Below, in pieces: positions 25,408 through 33,018 of a DNA stretch of 64,000 nt. Location of the stretch: positions 62,001 through 126,000 of the forward strand of contig JAQDNC010000005.1 in assembly GCA_027660625.1 (NCBI GenBank), in the 5' to 3' direction. Source of the stretch: Coriobacteriaceae bacterium AM100-PB1-1D-6A (GTDB lineage Bacteria > Actinomycetota > Coriobacteriia > Coriobacteriales > Coriobacteriaceae). The notes beneath the pieces are model-generated. The model saw only the letters and a list, made by a program, of their open reading frames with translations. It searched no databases and was not told the origin of the DNA. Within the stretch, counting starts at the first letter, position 1. Each line of letters begins with the position of its first letter. A program made the translations under genes and the position numbers.

Positions 25408-25881
25408 ATGATTAAGCTTACGAGAGTTGATTACCGACTGATTCACGGCCAAGTTGCCATGTCCTGGACTCACGCTTTGGATGTAGATTGCATCTTGCTT
25501 GCCAGCGATGCTGTGGCAAAAGACGACATGAGGAAGGCGGCCTTGAGGCTCGCCCGCCCCAACGGCGTTAAACTCGTCATCAAGGATGTTGACGCTGCTA
25601 TCGAGGCGCTCAACAGCGGCGTTACCGACAAGTATTCGCTGTTTATCATCACTGAGACGATTGAAGATGTCTATCGTCTCGCTAAGGGTTGCAAAGACAT
25701 CAAAGAGATCAATCTGGGCGGAACCCGAAAGACCCCTGAGACCACGCTTCATCCGACCCCTGCGATCTTTGCGACCGAGAAAGATGCCGAGCATATCCAA
25801 GAGCTCCTGGGCGATGGCGTGGCCATCGAAATCCGTCAGGTCCCCAATGACGCTAAGGTGTTTGCCAAGGACGTTTTCTAG
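25408..25881 (+). CDS. PTS mannose/sorbose family EIIB component
   Basis: This is a roughly 157-residue sugar-phosphorylating subunit with the active-site His13 in V-D-Y-R-L-I-H-G-Q-V. The E-I-N-L-G-G-T-R segment (about 110) is also typical of EIIB. ATG 25408 is preferred because GGAG at 25395-25398 is nine bases upstream; ATG 25399 touches it. The gene ends just before a strong terminator, so EIIA-EIIB form one transcript separate from the SIS-EIIC-EIID genes. Confidence 0.92.
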   Translation: MIKLTRVDYRLIHGQVAMSWTHALDVDCILLASDAVAKDDMRKAALRLARPNGVKLVIKDVDAAIEALNSGVTDKYSLFIITETIEDVYRLAKGCKDIKEINLGGTRKTPETTLHPTPAIFATEKDAEHIQELLGDGVAIEIRQVPNDAKVFAKDVF

Positions 25882-25932
25882 CCGGAAACACGTTGATGCT
25901 CGGCATTTATTGAACCAATGCTCTATGCCTAT

Positions 25933-25965
25933 GCCCGTCGATCATTTGATCGGCGGGCTTTTTAT
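25933..25965 (+). terminator. Rho-independent terminator after EIIB gene
   Basis: GCCCGTCGATC pairs with GATCGGCGGGC across an ATTT loop (one G-T/mismatch position), followed by CTTTTTATT. Confidence 0.85.
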
Positions 25966-25997
25966 TAAAGAAAAATCAAAAAAATCTGAAATAGTTC

Positions 25998-26030
25998 TTG
26001 CATAGTTAGTTATATAAAGTATTATAACGT
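25998..26030 (+). promoter_or_regulatory. Promoter of the SIS-EIIC-EIID unit
   Basis: TTGCAT (25998-26003) and TATTAT (26020-26025) are spaced by 16 bases. The adjoining ATAACG word (26025-26030) resembles the ATAACG half-site of the 4513 dyad. Confidence 0.5.
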
Positions 26031-26075
26031 CATGGGATGAATGAAGGGTTCATCCAAGTGAGTTAGGAGTAAGGG

Positions 26076-27110
26076 ATGTTCAATTTCGATGAGCCTCGTT
26101 ACGAGAAGGTTGTGAGCGATGCCCTCGCTCTCCGTCCTCAGATTGAGGCTGCCGTGGACAAGGTCTGCGAGCAGGGTTATTCCAACATCTTCTTCATCGG
26201 CTGCGGCGGCACCTGGGCCCACACGCTCCCGATGAAGTATTGGGTCGAGACCACCACGGCCGACGTCGACGTCCACTGCGAGATCGCCGCTGAGTTCCTC
26301 GCATGCCCGCCCAAGACCTTCAACAAGGACTCGGTCTGCGTCTTCTCCACCCGTACCGGCACCACCCCCGAGATCATTGAGGCTGCCAAGTTCTGCCAGG
26401 AGCAGGGCGCCCGCACGCTGATGTATGTCTCCAACGACAACACCCCGGCCACCGAGTACGCCGATTACAAGTTCTTCAGCTTCGCCGAGGACGACGTTCT
26501 GTGCGAGGCCATCTACACCTACCAGATCACGCTGGTCGCCCGCTTCCTCAAGAACGCCGGCGCCTTCCCCAAGTACGACACCTTCATGGAAGAGTTCGGC
26601 AACATCGCTCCGTACCTCATCAAGGCCAAGGACGCTCAGGACGAGCGCTGCGCCGCCATGGCCGAGGACTTCAAGGACACCGATTACCACATGGTGATTG
26701 GCTCCGGCATGCTCTGGGGTGAGGCCTACGACTACGCCATGTGCATCCTCGAGGAGATGCAGTGGATCAAGACCAAGTCCATCCACGCCGCCGAGTTCTT
26801 CCACGGCACCATCGAGCTGTGCGAGGAAGGCACGAGCCTCATCATGCTCTACGGCGAGGACGACACCCGTAAGCTCATGGACCGCGTGGACAACTTCACT
26901 CACATGCTCGCCGACGAGAAGGGCGTCAACGTCCGCGTGAACAAGTTTGACACCGCCGAGGTCGAGCTGCCGTTCAGCGACCCCGAGTTCCGCAAGATCG
27001 TTTCCCCGATGGTCACCTACACCATCACCGAGCGTCTGAGCTGCCATCTCGAGCACGTCCGTAACCACCCGCTCACCACGCGTCGTTACTATCACCAGAT
27101 GAACTACTAA
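26076..27110 (+). CDS. SIS domain protein, sugar-phosphate deglycase/isomerase-like
   Basis: This 344-residue paralogue of the other three SIS proteins has motif I-G-C-G-G-T-W-A-H near residue 45 (Thr replacing the usual Ser), phosphate loop S-T-R-T-G-T-T-P-E-I, and a second half with G-S-G-M-L-W-G-E and A-E-F-F-H-G-T-I-E. It ends T-R-R-Y-Y-H-Q-M-N-Y, a variant of the R-R-Y-M-W-K-L terminus. It sits between EIIA-EIIB and EIIC-EIID, so it almost certainly acts on the phosphate product of this PTS. AGGAG precedes the ATG. Exact substrate unknown; Amadori-phosphate deglycase is the best guess. Confidence 0.83.
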   Translation: MFNFDEPRYEKVVSDALALRPQIEAAVDKVCEQGYSNIFFIGCGGTWAHTLPMKYWVETTTADVDVHCEIAAEFLACPPKTFNKDSVCVFSTRTGTTPEIIEAAKFCQEQGARTLMYVSNDNTPATEYADYKFFSFAEDDVLCEAIYTYQITLVARFLKNAGAFPKYDTFMEEFGNIAPYLIKAKDAQDERCAAMAEDFKDTDYHMVIGSGMLWGEAYDYAMCILEEMQWIKTKSIHAAEFFHGTIELCEEGTSLIMLYGEDDTRKLMDRVDNFTHMLADEKGVNVRVNKFDTAEVELPFSDPEFRKIVSPMVTYTITERLSCHLEHVRNHPLTTRRYYHQMNY

Positions 27111-27191
27111 TCCTCTCAAATTGCTGCGGTTGTCTGCAGGCGAGCTGCGCAGAATGCCTCGCCTGCAGACCTGTTTCTGGGGTTGATCGAA

Positions 27192-27965
27192 ATGGTTGTC
27201 CAGTATCTTCTAGTTGCACTGGTCGCATTTATTGCGTCCATGGACGAGCAATTATTTGGCATTACGATGCTTGGTCGTCCGCTGTTTACGAGCCTGTTTG
27301 TCGGCTTGATTCTTGGCGATGTCCAGCAGGGCGTTATCGTCGGCGCTGCTTTGGAGTCCATGTTCATGGGCGCCATCATGGTCGGCGCGGCGGTTCCTCC
27401 CGAGGTCTATGCCTCCGGCGTGCTTGGCTGCGCGTTTGCCGTCATTACGGGTACGGGCACGGCAACTGCCGTCGCGCTCGCCCTTCCCGTCTCCGTCTTC
27501 CTTCAGGTGTGGCGCAACTTCTGCTACGCCGTTCCGGGTGCCTTTGCCTGCAAGAAGATTGAGACCGCTCTGGCAAATCGCGATCTTGCCAAGGCGAATC
27601 TGTACCATCTGACCATCGTGCCGCTGTCGATTGGCATTCCGTCTGCACTGCTGGTGTTTGGCTCGCTGTTCTTTGGTGCCGACCTTATCAACAATGCGCT
27701 CAGCGCGATTCCGCAGTTTGTGATGGACGGCCTCAACGTTGCGTCCGGCGTCATGGTCTGCATCGGCTTCGCTCTTCTTATCAGGACCATGGGCGATAAC
27801 AAGCTCCTTCCCTGGCTGTTCCTGGGCTTCATTATGGTCATCTACCTCAAGATGGACGTGGTCGGCGTCGCCGCAGCTGCCATTTGCGTCGCGCTGCTCC
27901 TGGCCTTCCGCGAGGGCTCGTCCGGTCCGCAGACGGTTGCTGCAGATGAAGAGGAGGACTTCTAA
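27192..27965 (+). CDS. PTS mannose family EIIC permease
   Basis: This 257-residue membrane component has the markers D-E-Q-L-F-G-I-T-M-L-G-R-P-L, G-L-I-L-G-D-V-Q-Q-G and V-G-A-A-V-P-P-E, and an acidic C-terminus (A-D-E-E-E-D-F). ATG 27192 was chosen over TTG 27183; the ribosome site is weak either way, which fits translation following the SIS gene (spacing 81 bases). The stop overlaps the EIID start (TAATG). Confidence 0.9.
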   Translation: MVVQYLLVALVAFIASMDEQLFGITMLGRPLFTSLFVGLILGDVQQGVIVGAALESMFMGAIMVGAAVPPEVYASGVLGCAFAVITGTGTATAVALALPVSVFLQVWRNFCYAVPGAFACKKIETALANRDLAKANLYHLTIVPLSIGIPSALLVFGSLFFGADLINNALSAIPQFVMDGLNVASGVMVCIGFALLIRTMGDNKLLPWLFLGFIMVIYLKMDVVGVAAAAICVALLLAFREGSSGPQTVAADEEEDF

Positions 27966-28813
27966 TGGCTATCCAGAACACCGACCTCAAAGAGGCCAAG
28001 AAGGACGCGATTATGACTCCCGATATGTATCGGAGCATGTTCCTTCGCCAGTTTACGAGCCAGTGCTCGCAGTCGTACGACAAGATGATGGCAATGGGCT
28101 TCATGTACACCATTCAGAAGCCCCTGCGAAAGATCTATCCCAACGACGACGATTACTATGCGGCGCTCGATCGCCATACCGAGTTCTTTAACATCACGCC
28201 TCATGTGCTTCCGTTTGTAGCCGGCCTAACGGTTTCGATGGAAGAGCAGGCGGCTGCCGATAAGAACTTCGACACGTCCTCGATTAACGCCATGAAGGTC
28301 GGCCTTATGGGACCGCTTTCCGGCATCGGCGATTCGTTCTACTGGGGTACGTTCCGCGTGGTTGCCGCCGGCATTGGTATTGGCATCGCTTCGACGGGCA
28401 ACCCGCTCGGCCCCATCGTGTACGCGCTTATCTACTCCGTGATTAACTTTGCAACGCGTATCGTCGCCGCCCATCTGGGTTACGACTTGGGAACCAAGTT
28501 TTTGCAGCAGTCCGAAGAGAGCAACCTTATGTCTCGCATGACGCATGCTGCCGGTGTTCTCGGAATGACCGTTATCGGCGCCATGATTGCGGCACAGGTC
28601 TCGCTGTCCACGGCTTTGACCTTTGACGTGGGTGGTTCGGAGATTGTCCTGCAGGATCTGTTCGATTCGATCTTCCCCGGTCTGCTGCCCTTGCTGGCAA
28701 CGTTCGCTTGCGTTGCCCTCTATAAAAAGGGCGTCAAGACCATTTGGATCATCTTGGGCATCTTCGCAATCTGCATCATCGGAACGGGCTTGGGAGTGTT
28801 CGCGGCGGCGTAA
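27965..28813 (+). CDS. PTS mannose family EIID permease
   Basis: This 282-residue partner of the preceding EIIC has the N-terminal Y-R-S-M-F-L-R-Q-F-T-S-Q-C-S segment (instead of the F-F-W-R-S-W form of system 1) and the diagnostic L-M-G-P-L-S-G-I-G-D-S-F-Y-W loop at about 115. Helices fill the last 110 residues. It overlaps EIIC by one base. A strong terminator follows. Confidence 0.92.
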   Translation: MAIQNTDLKEAKKDAIMTPDMYRSMFLRQFTSQCSQSYDKMMAMGFMYTIQKPLRKIYPNDDDYYAALDRHTEFFNITPHVLPFVAGLTVSMEEQAAADKNFDTSSINAMKVGLMGPLSGIGDSFYWGTFRVVAAGIGIGIASTGNPLGPIVYALIYSVINFATRIVAAHLGYDLGTKFLQQSEESNLMSRMTHAAGVLGMTVIGAMIAAQVSLSTALTFDVGGSEIVLQDLFDSIFPGLLPLLATFACVALYKKGVKTIWIILGIFAICIIGTGLGVFAAA

Positions 28814-28858
28814 TGTTGACTGCTATGCTCGCGCGTTGGATAACTAACTGACCGTTTG

Positions 28859-28898
28859 AAAACGGGGCTCGGCGTAAGGCCGGCCCCGTTTTTTATTT
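28859..28898 (+). terminator. Terminator of PTS operon 2
   Basis: AAAACGGGGC (28859-28868) pairs with GCCCCGTTTT (28883-28892), and the T-run continues to TTTATTT. Confidence 0.87.
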
Positions 28899-28940
28899 GA
28901 GGGATTTTCCGACCGTCCAAAAAATCACACTCGTCCATCA

Positions 28941-29176
28941 CTCACGCATCTCTCATCTCTCATTCGTCACTAACACGAGAGATAGCTGAAAGACGAGAGA
29001 TAAATATGAGAGATAACAATGCTGCAAGGTGGCTAGGGATCGAGTCAAAGTTCCCGTATACATGAGTTTACCTGCGCGAACGTGATTTGCTTGAACCGAT
29101 AACGGCATTTTTGTCTCTCATCTCTCACTCATCTCTAAGCTGAGAGATAAATGAGAGATGGCTGAGAGATAGACAG
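28941..29176. repeat. Two clusters of GAGAGAT/ATCTCTC inverted repeats
   Basis: Around 28947-29014 and 29111-29176, runs of ATCTCTC on one side face several GAGAGAT heptamers on the other, allowing many alternative stems. No gene is present in 28899-29363, and the interval also contains the promoter of the PilZ gene. A single similar sequence (ATCTCTCACCTCAC) occurs near 23817. Confidence 0.6.
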
Positions 29177-29363
29177 ACGGACTGTCGGGGGCATGCATCG
29201 CTGTCAGATTAATGCCGCGCGCGGAGCAGCTGCGCGTTCACCCGCGCCCTGCATCCCGCCATTTCACGCGCTGCACATCGAAACCTGCGGCAAAGCAGGT
29301 ACAATAGCCCAATGTGCATCGCGCACGACGATGATATCGGCGCCCGCGACTGGGGGAGACAAC

Positions 29364-30026
29364 ATGGCAGAGCAACAGATAACGCCGGGGACCAAGCTTC
29401 AGGTGGCATTCGACGTGCCCATGGGCCAAAAAACCGACTTCAACATGCTCGCCACGTACAAAGAGAACCTGGACGCGTACTTCCTTATGAGCGCGCCCAT
29501 GCTCGCCGGCAAGCCGCTCATCATGGACGAAAACCAAAAGCTGCTGCTGCAATACAAAGTGGGCGAGGAGACGTTCGTGCTCGCCGGCTATCCCGAGGCA
29601 GTCGAGAAAAAAGGCATCCGCACCTACTGGAAAATGCGCAAAGTCGCCGAGCAGCGCACCTTTGTCAAGCGCCGCGACGAGCGTTTTAAGGTCGCCATGC
29701 GCCTTACCTACCAGCGCGACAACGCGGCCGCCTCCGAGCCCGAGGACGCCATGACCATCGACGTCTCGGCCGGCGGCCTGGCCGTCTACCTCAACGATTA
29801 TCCCGACGTGGGCGAGGCCCTGGCCGTGCAAATGCCCACGATCCGCCTGCAGGGCGAGCGCCACGAGCTGCCCGAGCAGCTGGGCATCGTGTGCTGGGTG
29901 CGCCGCGCGCCCAAGGGCAGCCTGTACCGCAACGTCTGCGGCCTGCAGTTCCGCTACGCCGACGACATGGAGCGCGAGCTCGTCAAAGAATACGTCGGCT
30001 ACATTCGCACGAAATATAAGATCTGA
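29364..30026 (+). CDS. PilZ domain protein (predicted cyclic di-GMP receptor, YcgR-like)
   Basis: This 220-residue soluble protein has an N-terminal flagellar-brake-like (PilZN) region (about 1-95) and a C-terminal PilZ domain (about 100-218). The ligand motif is visible as R-R-D-E-R (R-x-x-x-R, about 111-115) and D-V-S-A-G-G-L (D/N-x-S-x-x-G, about 140), both needed for cyclic di-GMP binding in known members. ATG 29364 follows GGGGGAG. The gene ends six bases before the frameshifted membrane protein, so they are probably one operon. No diguanylate cyclase or flagellar gene is in the window. Confidence 0.82.
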   Translation: MAEQQITPGTKLQVAFDVPMGQKTDFNMLATYKENLDAYFLMSAPMLAGKPLIMDENQKLLLQYKVGEETFVLAGYPEAVEKKGIRTYWKMRKVAEQRTFVKRRDERFKVAMRLTYQRDNAAASEPEDAMTIDVSAGGLAVYLNDYPDVGEALAVQMPTIRLQGERHELPEQLGIVCWVRRAPKGSLYRNVCGLQFRYADDMERELVKEYVGYIRTKYKI

Positions 30027-30031
30027 TCGCC

Positions 30032-31200
30032 ATGGCTCTGTTCAAGCGTAACGACAACAAAGATCAAGCTGCCGAGGATTTGGCCGAGGGTTTGACCGAG
30101 GACCAAGCCGAGGACGCGCTACAGGACGCTCCCGGCGCCAACGCCGAGGACGCGCCCGGCGAGGACTCCGCGCCCGACCAGCCCCCGCCTCCCGCAAGCG
30201 CTTCGGCAAGCCCAAGTCCAAGCCCAAACCCAAACCCAAGCGCAAGCCCAAGCGCGACTTGCGCGGCGTGGTGCGCATCGAGGAGCTGGAGCAGGCGCTG
30301 GCCGACCAGGACCTCGACGACATCGACCCCGACGCGGTCGTGTCCATGTACATGCCCAAGCGCCGCATGGAGCGCATCGGCACGGCGCTGCTGCGCATGG
30401 ACAAGCTACAAAAAGCCCTCGTGGTGCTGGCTCTTGCCTTTGGCGTGCTGTTTGCCCTGTCGTTTATGCAGGAAAACATGGGTAACTTCACCATCAACCT
30501 CAACCGCCTGGAGCTGTTCCGCCGCGGCGTGGCCATTGCCGACAATGGCGACTTTAACAACGCCACCGCGCGCCTGGCGGCCGACGCCGTGGACAACGGC
30601 ACCAATATCGCTGCCGACGACCTGCCCGACAACCTGGATAACATCGACGGCAGCCACAACGGCAAGAACTATGTGGCGTACACCTTCTATATCCGCAACG
30701 CCGGCAAGACCGATCTGGGCTACAGCGCCAAGCTCAAGGTGGTCAGCGCCAGCAAGGGCGTGGAGAAGGCGGCGCGCGTGCGGGTGTACCGCAACGGCGA
30801 GCCCACCACCTATGCGGCGGCAACGGCCGACGGCAGCCCCGAGCCCAACACCGAGCCGTTTGCGTCCAAGGACGTGGTGACGACCATTAGCCACAAGAAC
30901 TTTCGCGTGGGCGATGTGGACAAGTACACCGTGGTCATTTGGCTGGACGGCGACGACCCGGAGTGCGTGGACAAGATCATCGGCGGTGCGGTGGAGTTTG
31001 GCTTTGACTTTGATTCGTCCGAGACCGACGACTCGAGCCTGTTCATTAAATTCGTGCAGGATATTGCCGACACCCTGACCGGCAACGACCCCATTAGCGC
31101 GAGCGGCAACGAGGCGCCCGATTACTACAAGGAACACAACGTGACCTGGAGTAACCGTCGCAACCAAAAGAACTCGCCCGCAGGGGACGAGGACAAGTAG
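30032..31200 (+). pseudogene. Exported-fibre-like membrane protein, frameshifted in a C5 tract
   Basis: The N-terminal part (from ATG 30032) is acidic and stays open to about 30181. The rest continues in another frame as a Lys/Pro-rich basic stretch, a cytoplasmic segment (V-V-R-I-E-E-L-E-Q-A-L), one membrane helix (A-L-V-V-L-A-L-A-F-G-V-L-F-A-L) and a roughly 240-residue outer domain. One extra C in the C run at 30182-30186 would fuse both parts into a single chain of about 390 residues. Its ectodomain carries V-V-I-W-L-D-G-D-D-P-E-C, the same motif as the exported proteins at 32167-40824. The cause may be a real mutation, phase variation or a sequencing error. If translated without the N-terminus, a 313-residue product from 30259 is possible. 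Confidence 0.7.
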
Positions 31201-31207
31201 AACGAAC

Positions 31208-31250
31208 AAGCGCCGGACCGGAATCGATTTTCCGGTCCGGCGCTTTTGGT
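31208..31250. terminator. Bidirectional terminator between convergent genes
   Basis: Perfect 14-bp stem AAGCGCCGGACCGG (31208-31221) / CCGGTCCGGCGCTT (31232-31245), followed by TTGG on the plus strand and TTGTTCG on the minus strand. Confidence 0.8.
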
Positions 31251-31256
31251 GACGGC

Positions 31257-31769
31257 TTATGCCGAGGTTTTGCCGTCGGAGGTAGCGCCGTTGCCAGCGG
31301 CGCCGTCCAGCAAGAACAACCGCAGCGCGAGCTTGATCGCGTAGCCCGGTTTGACCTGCGCTGCGTTTTCCGTGTGCTCGCCCAGGTCACCGCAGTAGGC
31401 GTAGAGGTCGCGGATGAGGTCCGCGCCCGAGAGGGTGAACATGTAGCCCGTGTCCGAAAGCGCGTTGGGTGCTGCGGGCAGCCCCGCAGCCGCACAAAAG
31501 CTCGCGAGGTCGGGGTTCATGACGGCCTCGTAGTCGATCGCGGTGCCACGGTCCTGAGCGGCCTGCTCCTGCTTGCGGGTGTACGACAATGCCGCCGCCA
31601 GTACAAAGCTGGGCGTGGGCGCATTGACGTCGTCGGTGGTGGCGACGAGCTTACCGGCCGCTTGCGTGACCAGCCAGGCGACTTCGCGCTGACAACGAAC
31701 GGCCTTGCGCGTCACCGGCTTGATCGATCCGGCGGAGACGCTTCCCTTGGGTTGATTGGCGGCAGGCAT
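31257..31769 (-). CDS. Hypothetical protein, 170 aa
   Basis: I do not recognise this family. It is a soluble, Ala-rich protein (170 residues) with a lysine/arginine-containing N-terminus (I-K-P-V-T-R-K-A-V-R-C-Q-R-E-V-A-W-L-V), a helical middle and no signal peptide or membrane segment. The start at ATG 31769 is supported by GGGAGGG five bases upstream; a longer reading to 31784 lacks this. It is convergent with the frameshifted gene and divergent from the fibre-like gene at 32167. Codon use matches the neighbours, supporting a real gene. Confidence 0.65.
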   Translation of the reverse strand: MPAANQPKGSVSAGSIKPVTRKAVRCQREVAWLVTQAAGKLVATTDDVNAPTPSFVLAAALSYTRKQEQAAQDRGTAIDYEAVMNPDLASFCAAAGLPAAPNALSDTGYMFTLSGADLIRDLYAYCGDLGEHTENAAQVKPGYAIKLALRLFLLDGAAGNGATSDGKTSA

Positions 31770-31784
31770 GAGCCCTCCCAACAA

Positions 31785-32166
31785 ATAGCCCGTTTAGCAG
31801 GCAAAAATGACACGTGCCACACCAGTATAACGAGTGGGAAGGGCTAAGGCCGAAGCTTGGCGGAGAGCGTGGTCGTGCGCTGGCATGGCGCTGCGGTCGC
31901 AAGGCTTAAGAGGGACTTATGACTGCGCGGGAGAGAGATCAAATAAGGTGAATAGTGTTCACATAGCCCCGCGCATAACCCGAGGTAGACCTATGAATCT
32001 GCCGGAATGTGGGCTGCCGAAAACTCATAAGGAAATCGTAAGAATTATGGTATTCTCAATTCCATTCCTAAAGGATGGGCAAGCAACATCCAACACGAAA
32101 GCGCGGGCTCCCCTTCCGGGCTTCTCGAGGGTCATCTGGGATGAATGGGGAAAGAAAGGGGTCCGC
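31785..32166 (+). other. Intergenic region before first exported protein
   Basis: This is 382 bases between divergent genes. The 32000-32080 part is AT-richer and must hold the promoter of the 32167 gene, but no hexamer pair stands out. An in-frame extension of the downstream gene back to 31834 lacks a ribosome site and a plausible protein sequence. No repeat family of this window is present. Confidence 0.4.
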
Positions 32167-32934
32167 ATGGATACCAAGGCATTAAAAAAGCAGATGGGCG
32201 CCGCCATCGCCATGGTCCTCGTGGCAGCCGTAGCCCTCGGTTCCGCCACCTTCGCATGGTTTGTGACGAACAGTAAGGTTGACGCTACCACCACGAATAT
32301 CGCCGCTCAATCTAATGCTGCGTTTATGACTATCAAACAAGGCCCTACTGGTGCAAGCGCTGTCGATGACACGAGTGCGGTAACTTCAATCACTGGTCCT
32401 ATCGCGCTTTATCCTGCTACTTTTGGTGAGCAGTCTGGTTCCACCAAGGGTACGTTTATGACTGGTTACGGTACGAATCTCGAAAACGCCACCCTTAAGG
32501 GCGATTTGAAGTCTGTTGGAACTCTTGACGAGGCCGACGGTAAGGAATTTGCCAAGAAGGAACAATTCAACATCAGCTCAAAGGGGCAGAACCTCAATGA
32601 TCTCAAGGTTGAGAGCGTCGAGGGTTCGACGGATGCAGCTGCTGGTCAGCTTTTGAAGACTTCCTTCCGCGTGCTCGTCACCAATGCGGATGCCTCTGCT
32701 TGGGTTGTTTATGGTCTTGGAACCAGTGGCTATGAAATCAAGCTTTCCTCTGCGACCGATAATTCCGCGCCGGTTCTTGGCTCTGTGACCGCTGGTCAAG
32801 ATACTCTCGTTAATGTGTATGTGTTCTACGAGGGCTCCGATGTCAACATTCATACGAAGAACCTTCAGGAGAATAAGCTTGAGGCTTCGCAGAGTGTGAA
32901 GATTAATTTCACTGCAACTGCGGAAAACAAGTAA
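32167..32934 (+). CDS. SipW-type signal peptide exported protein (TasA/pilin-like)
   Basis: This 255-residue secreted protein has a short positive N-terminus (M-D-T-K-A-L-K-K-Q-M), one hydrophobic helix and the SipW-recognition sequence G-S-A-T-F-A-W-F-V-T-N-S (about 25-36). The mature part is rich in Thr/Ser/Gly/Asn and beta-prone, and ends with V-N-V-Y-V-F-Y-E-G-S-D-V-N and a final strand (V-K-I-N-F-T-A-T). Its relatives here have Cys in that motif; this one does not. Base composition is clearly lower in GC than the flanking genes. It is the first of two tandem genes, separated by a terminator. The start follows GAAAGGGG. Confidence 0.78.
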   Translation: MDTKALKKQMGAAIAMVLVAAVALGSATFAWFVTNSKVDATTTNIAAQSNAAFMTIKQGPTGASAVDDTSAVTSITGPIALYPATFGEQSGSTKGTFMTGYGTNLENATLKGDLKSVGTLDEADGKEFAKKEQFNISSKGQNLNDLKVESVEGSTDAAAGQLLKTSFRVLVTNADASAWVVYGLGTSGYEIKLSSATDNSAPVLGSVTAGQDTLVNVYVFYEGSDVNIHTKNLQENKLEASQSVKINFTATAENK

Positions 32935-32959
32935 TCGCAGTTACGGCTTATGGCTTGCG

Positions 32960-32997
32960 AAGGGCAGGCTCCCAGCCCGGGATCCTGCCCTTTTTCT
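32960..32997 (+). terminator. Terminator between the first two exported-protein genes
   Basis: AAGGGCAGG (32960-32968) pairs with CCTGCCCTT (32984-32992), followed by TTTCTT. It could make the first gene far more abundant than the second. Confidence 0.8.
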
Positions 32998-33018
32998 TAA
33001 CGGAGGGAGGCGACGGAT

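Noticed and set aside
28941..29176. CRISPR-like array of GAGAGAT units
   Set aside because: Units are too short, irregularly spaced and inverted; no cas genes.
30032..30880. 282-residue frame continuing from ATG 30032 past the C tract
   Set aside because: After 30181 it becomes low-complexity Ser/Pro/Arg sequence, whereas the other frame gives a membrane helix and a family motif; only the first 50 codons are kept as real.
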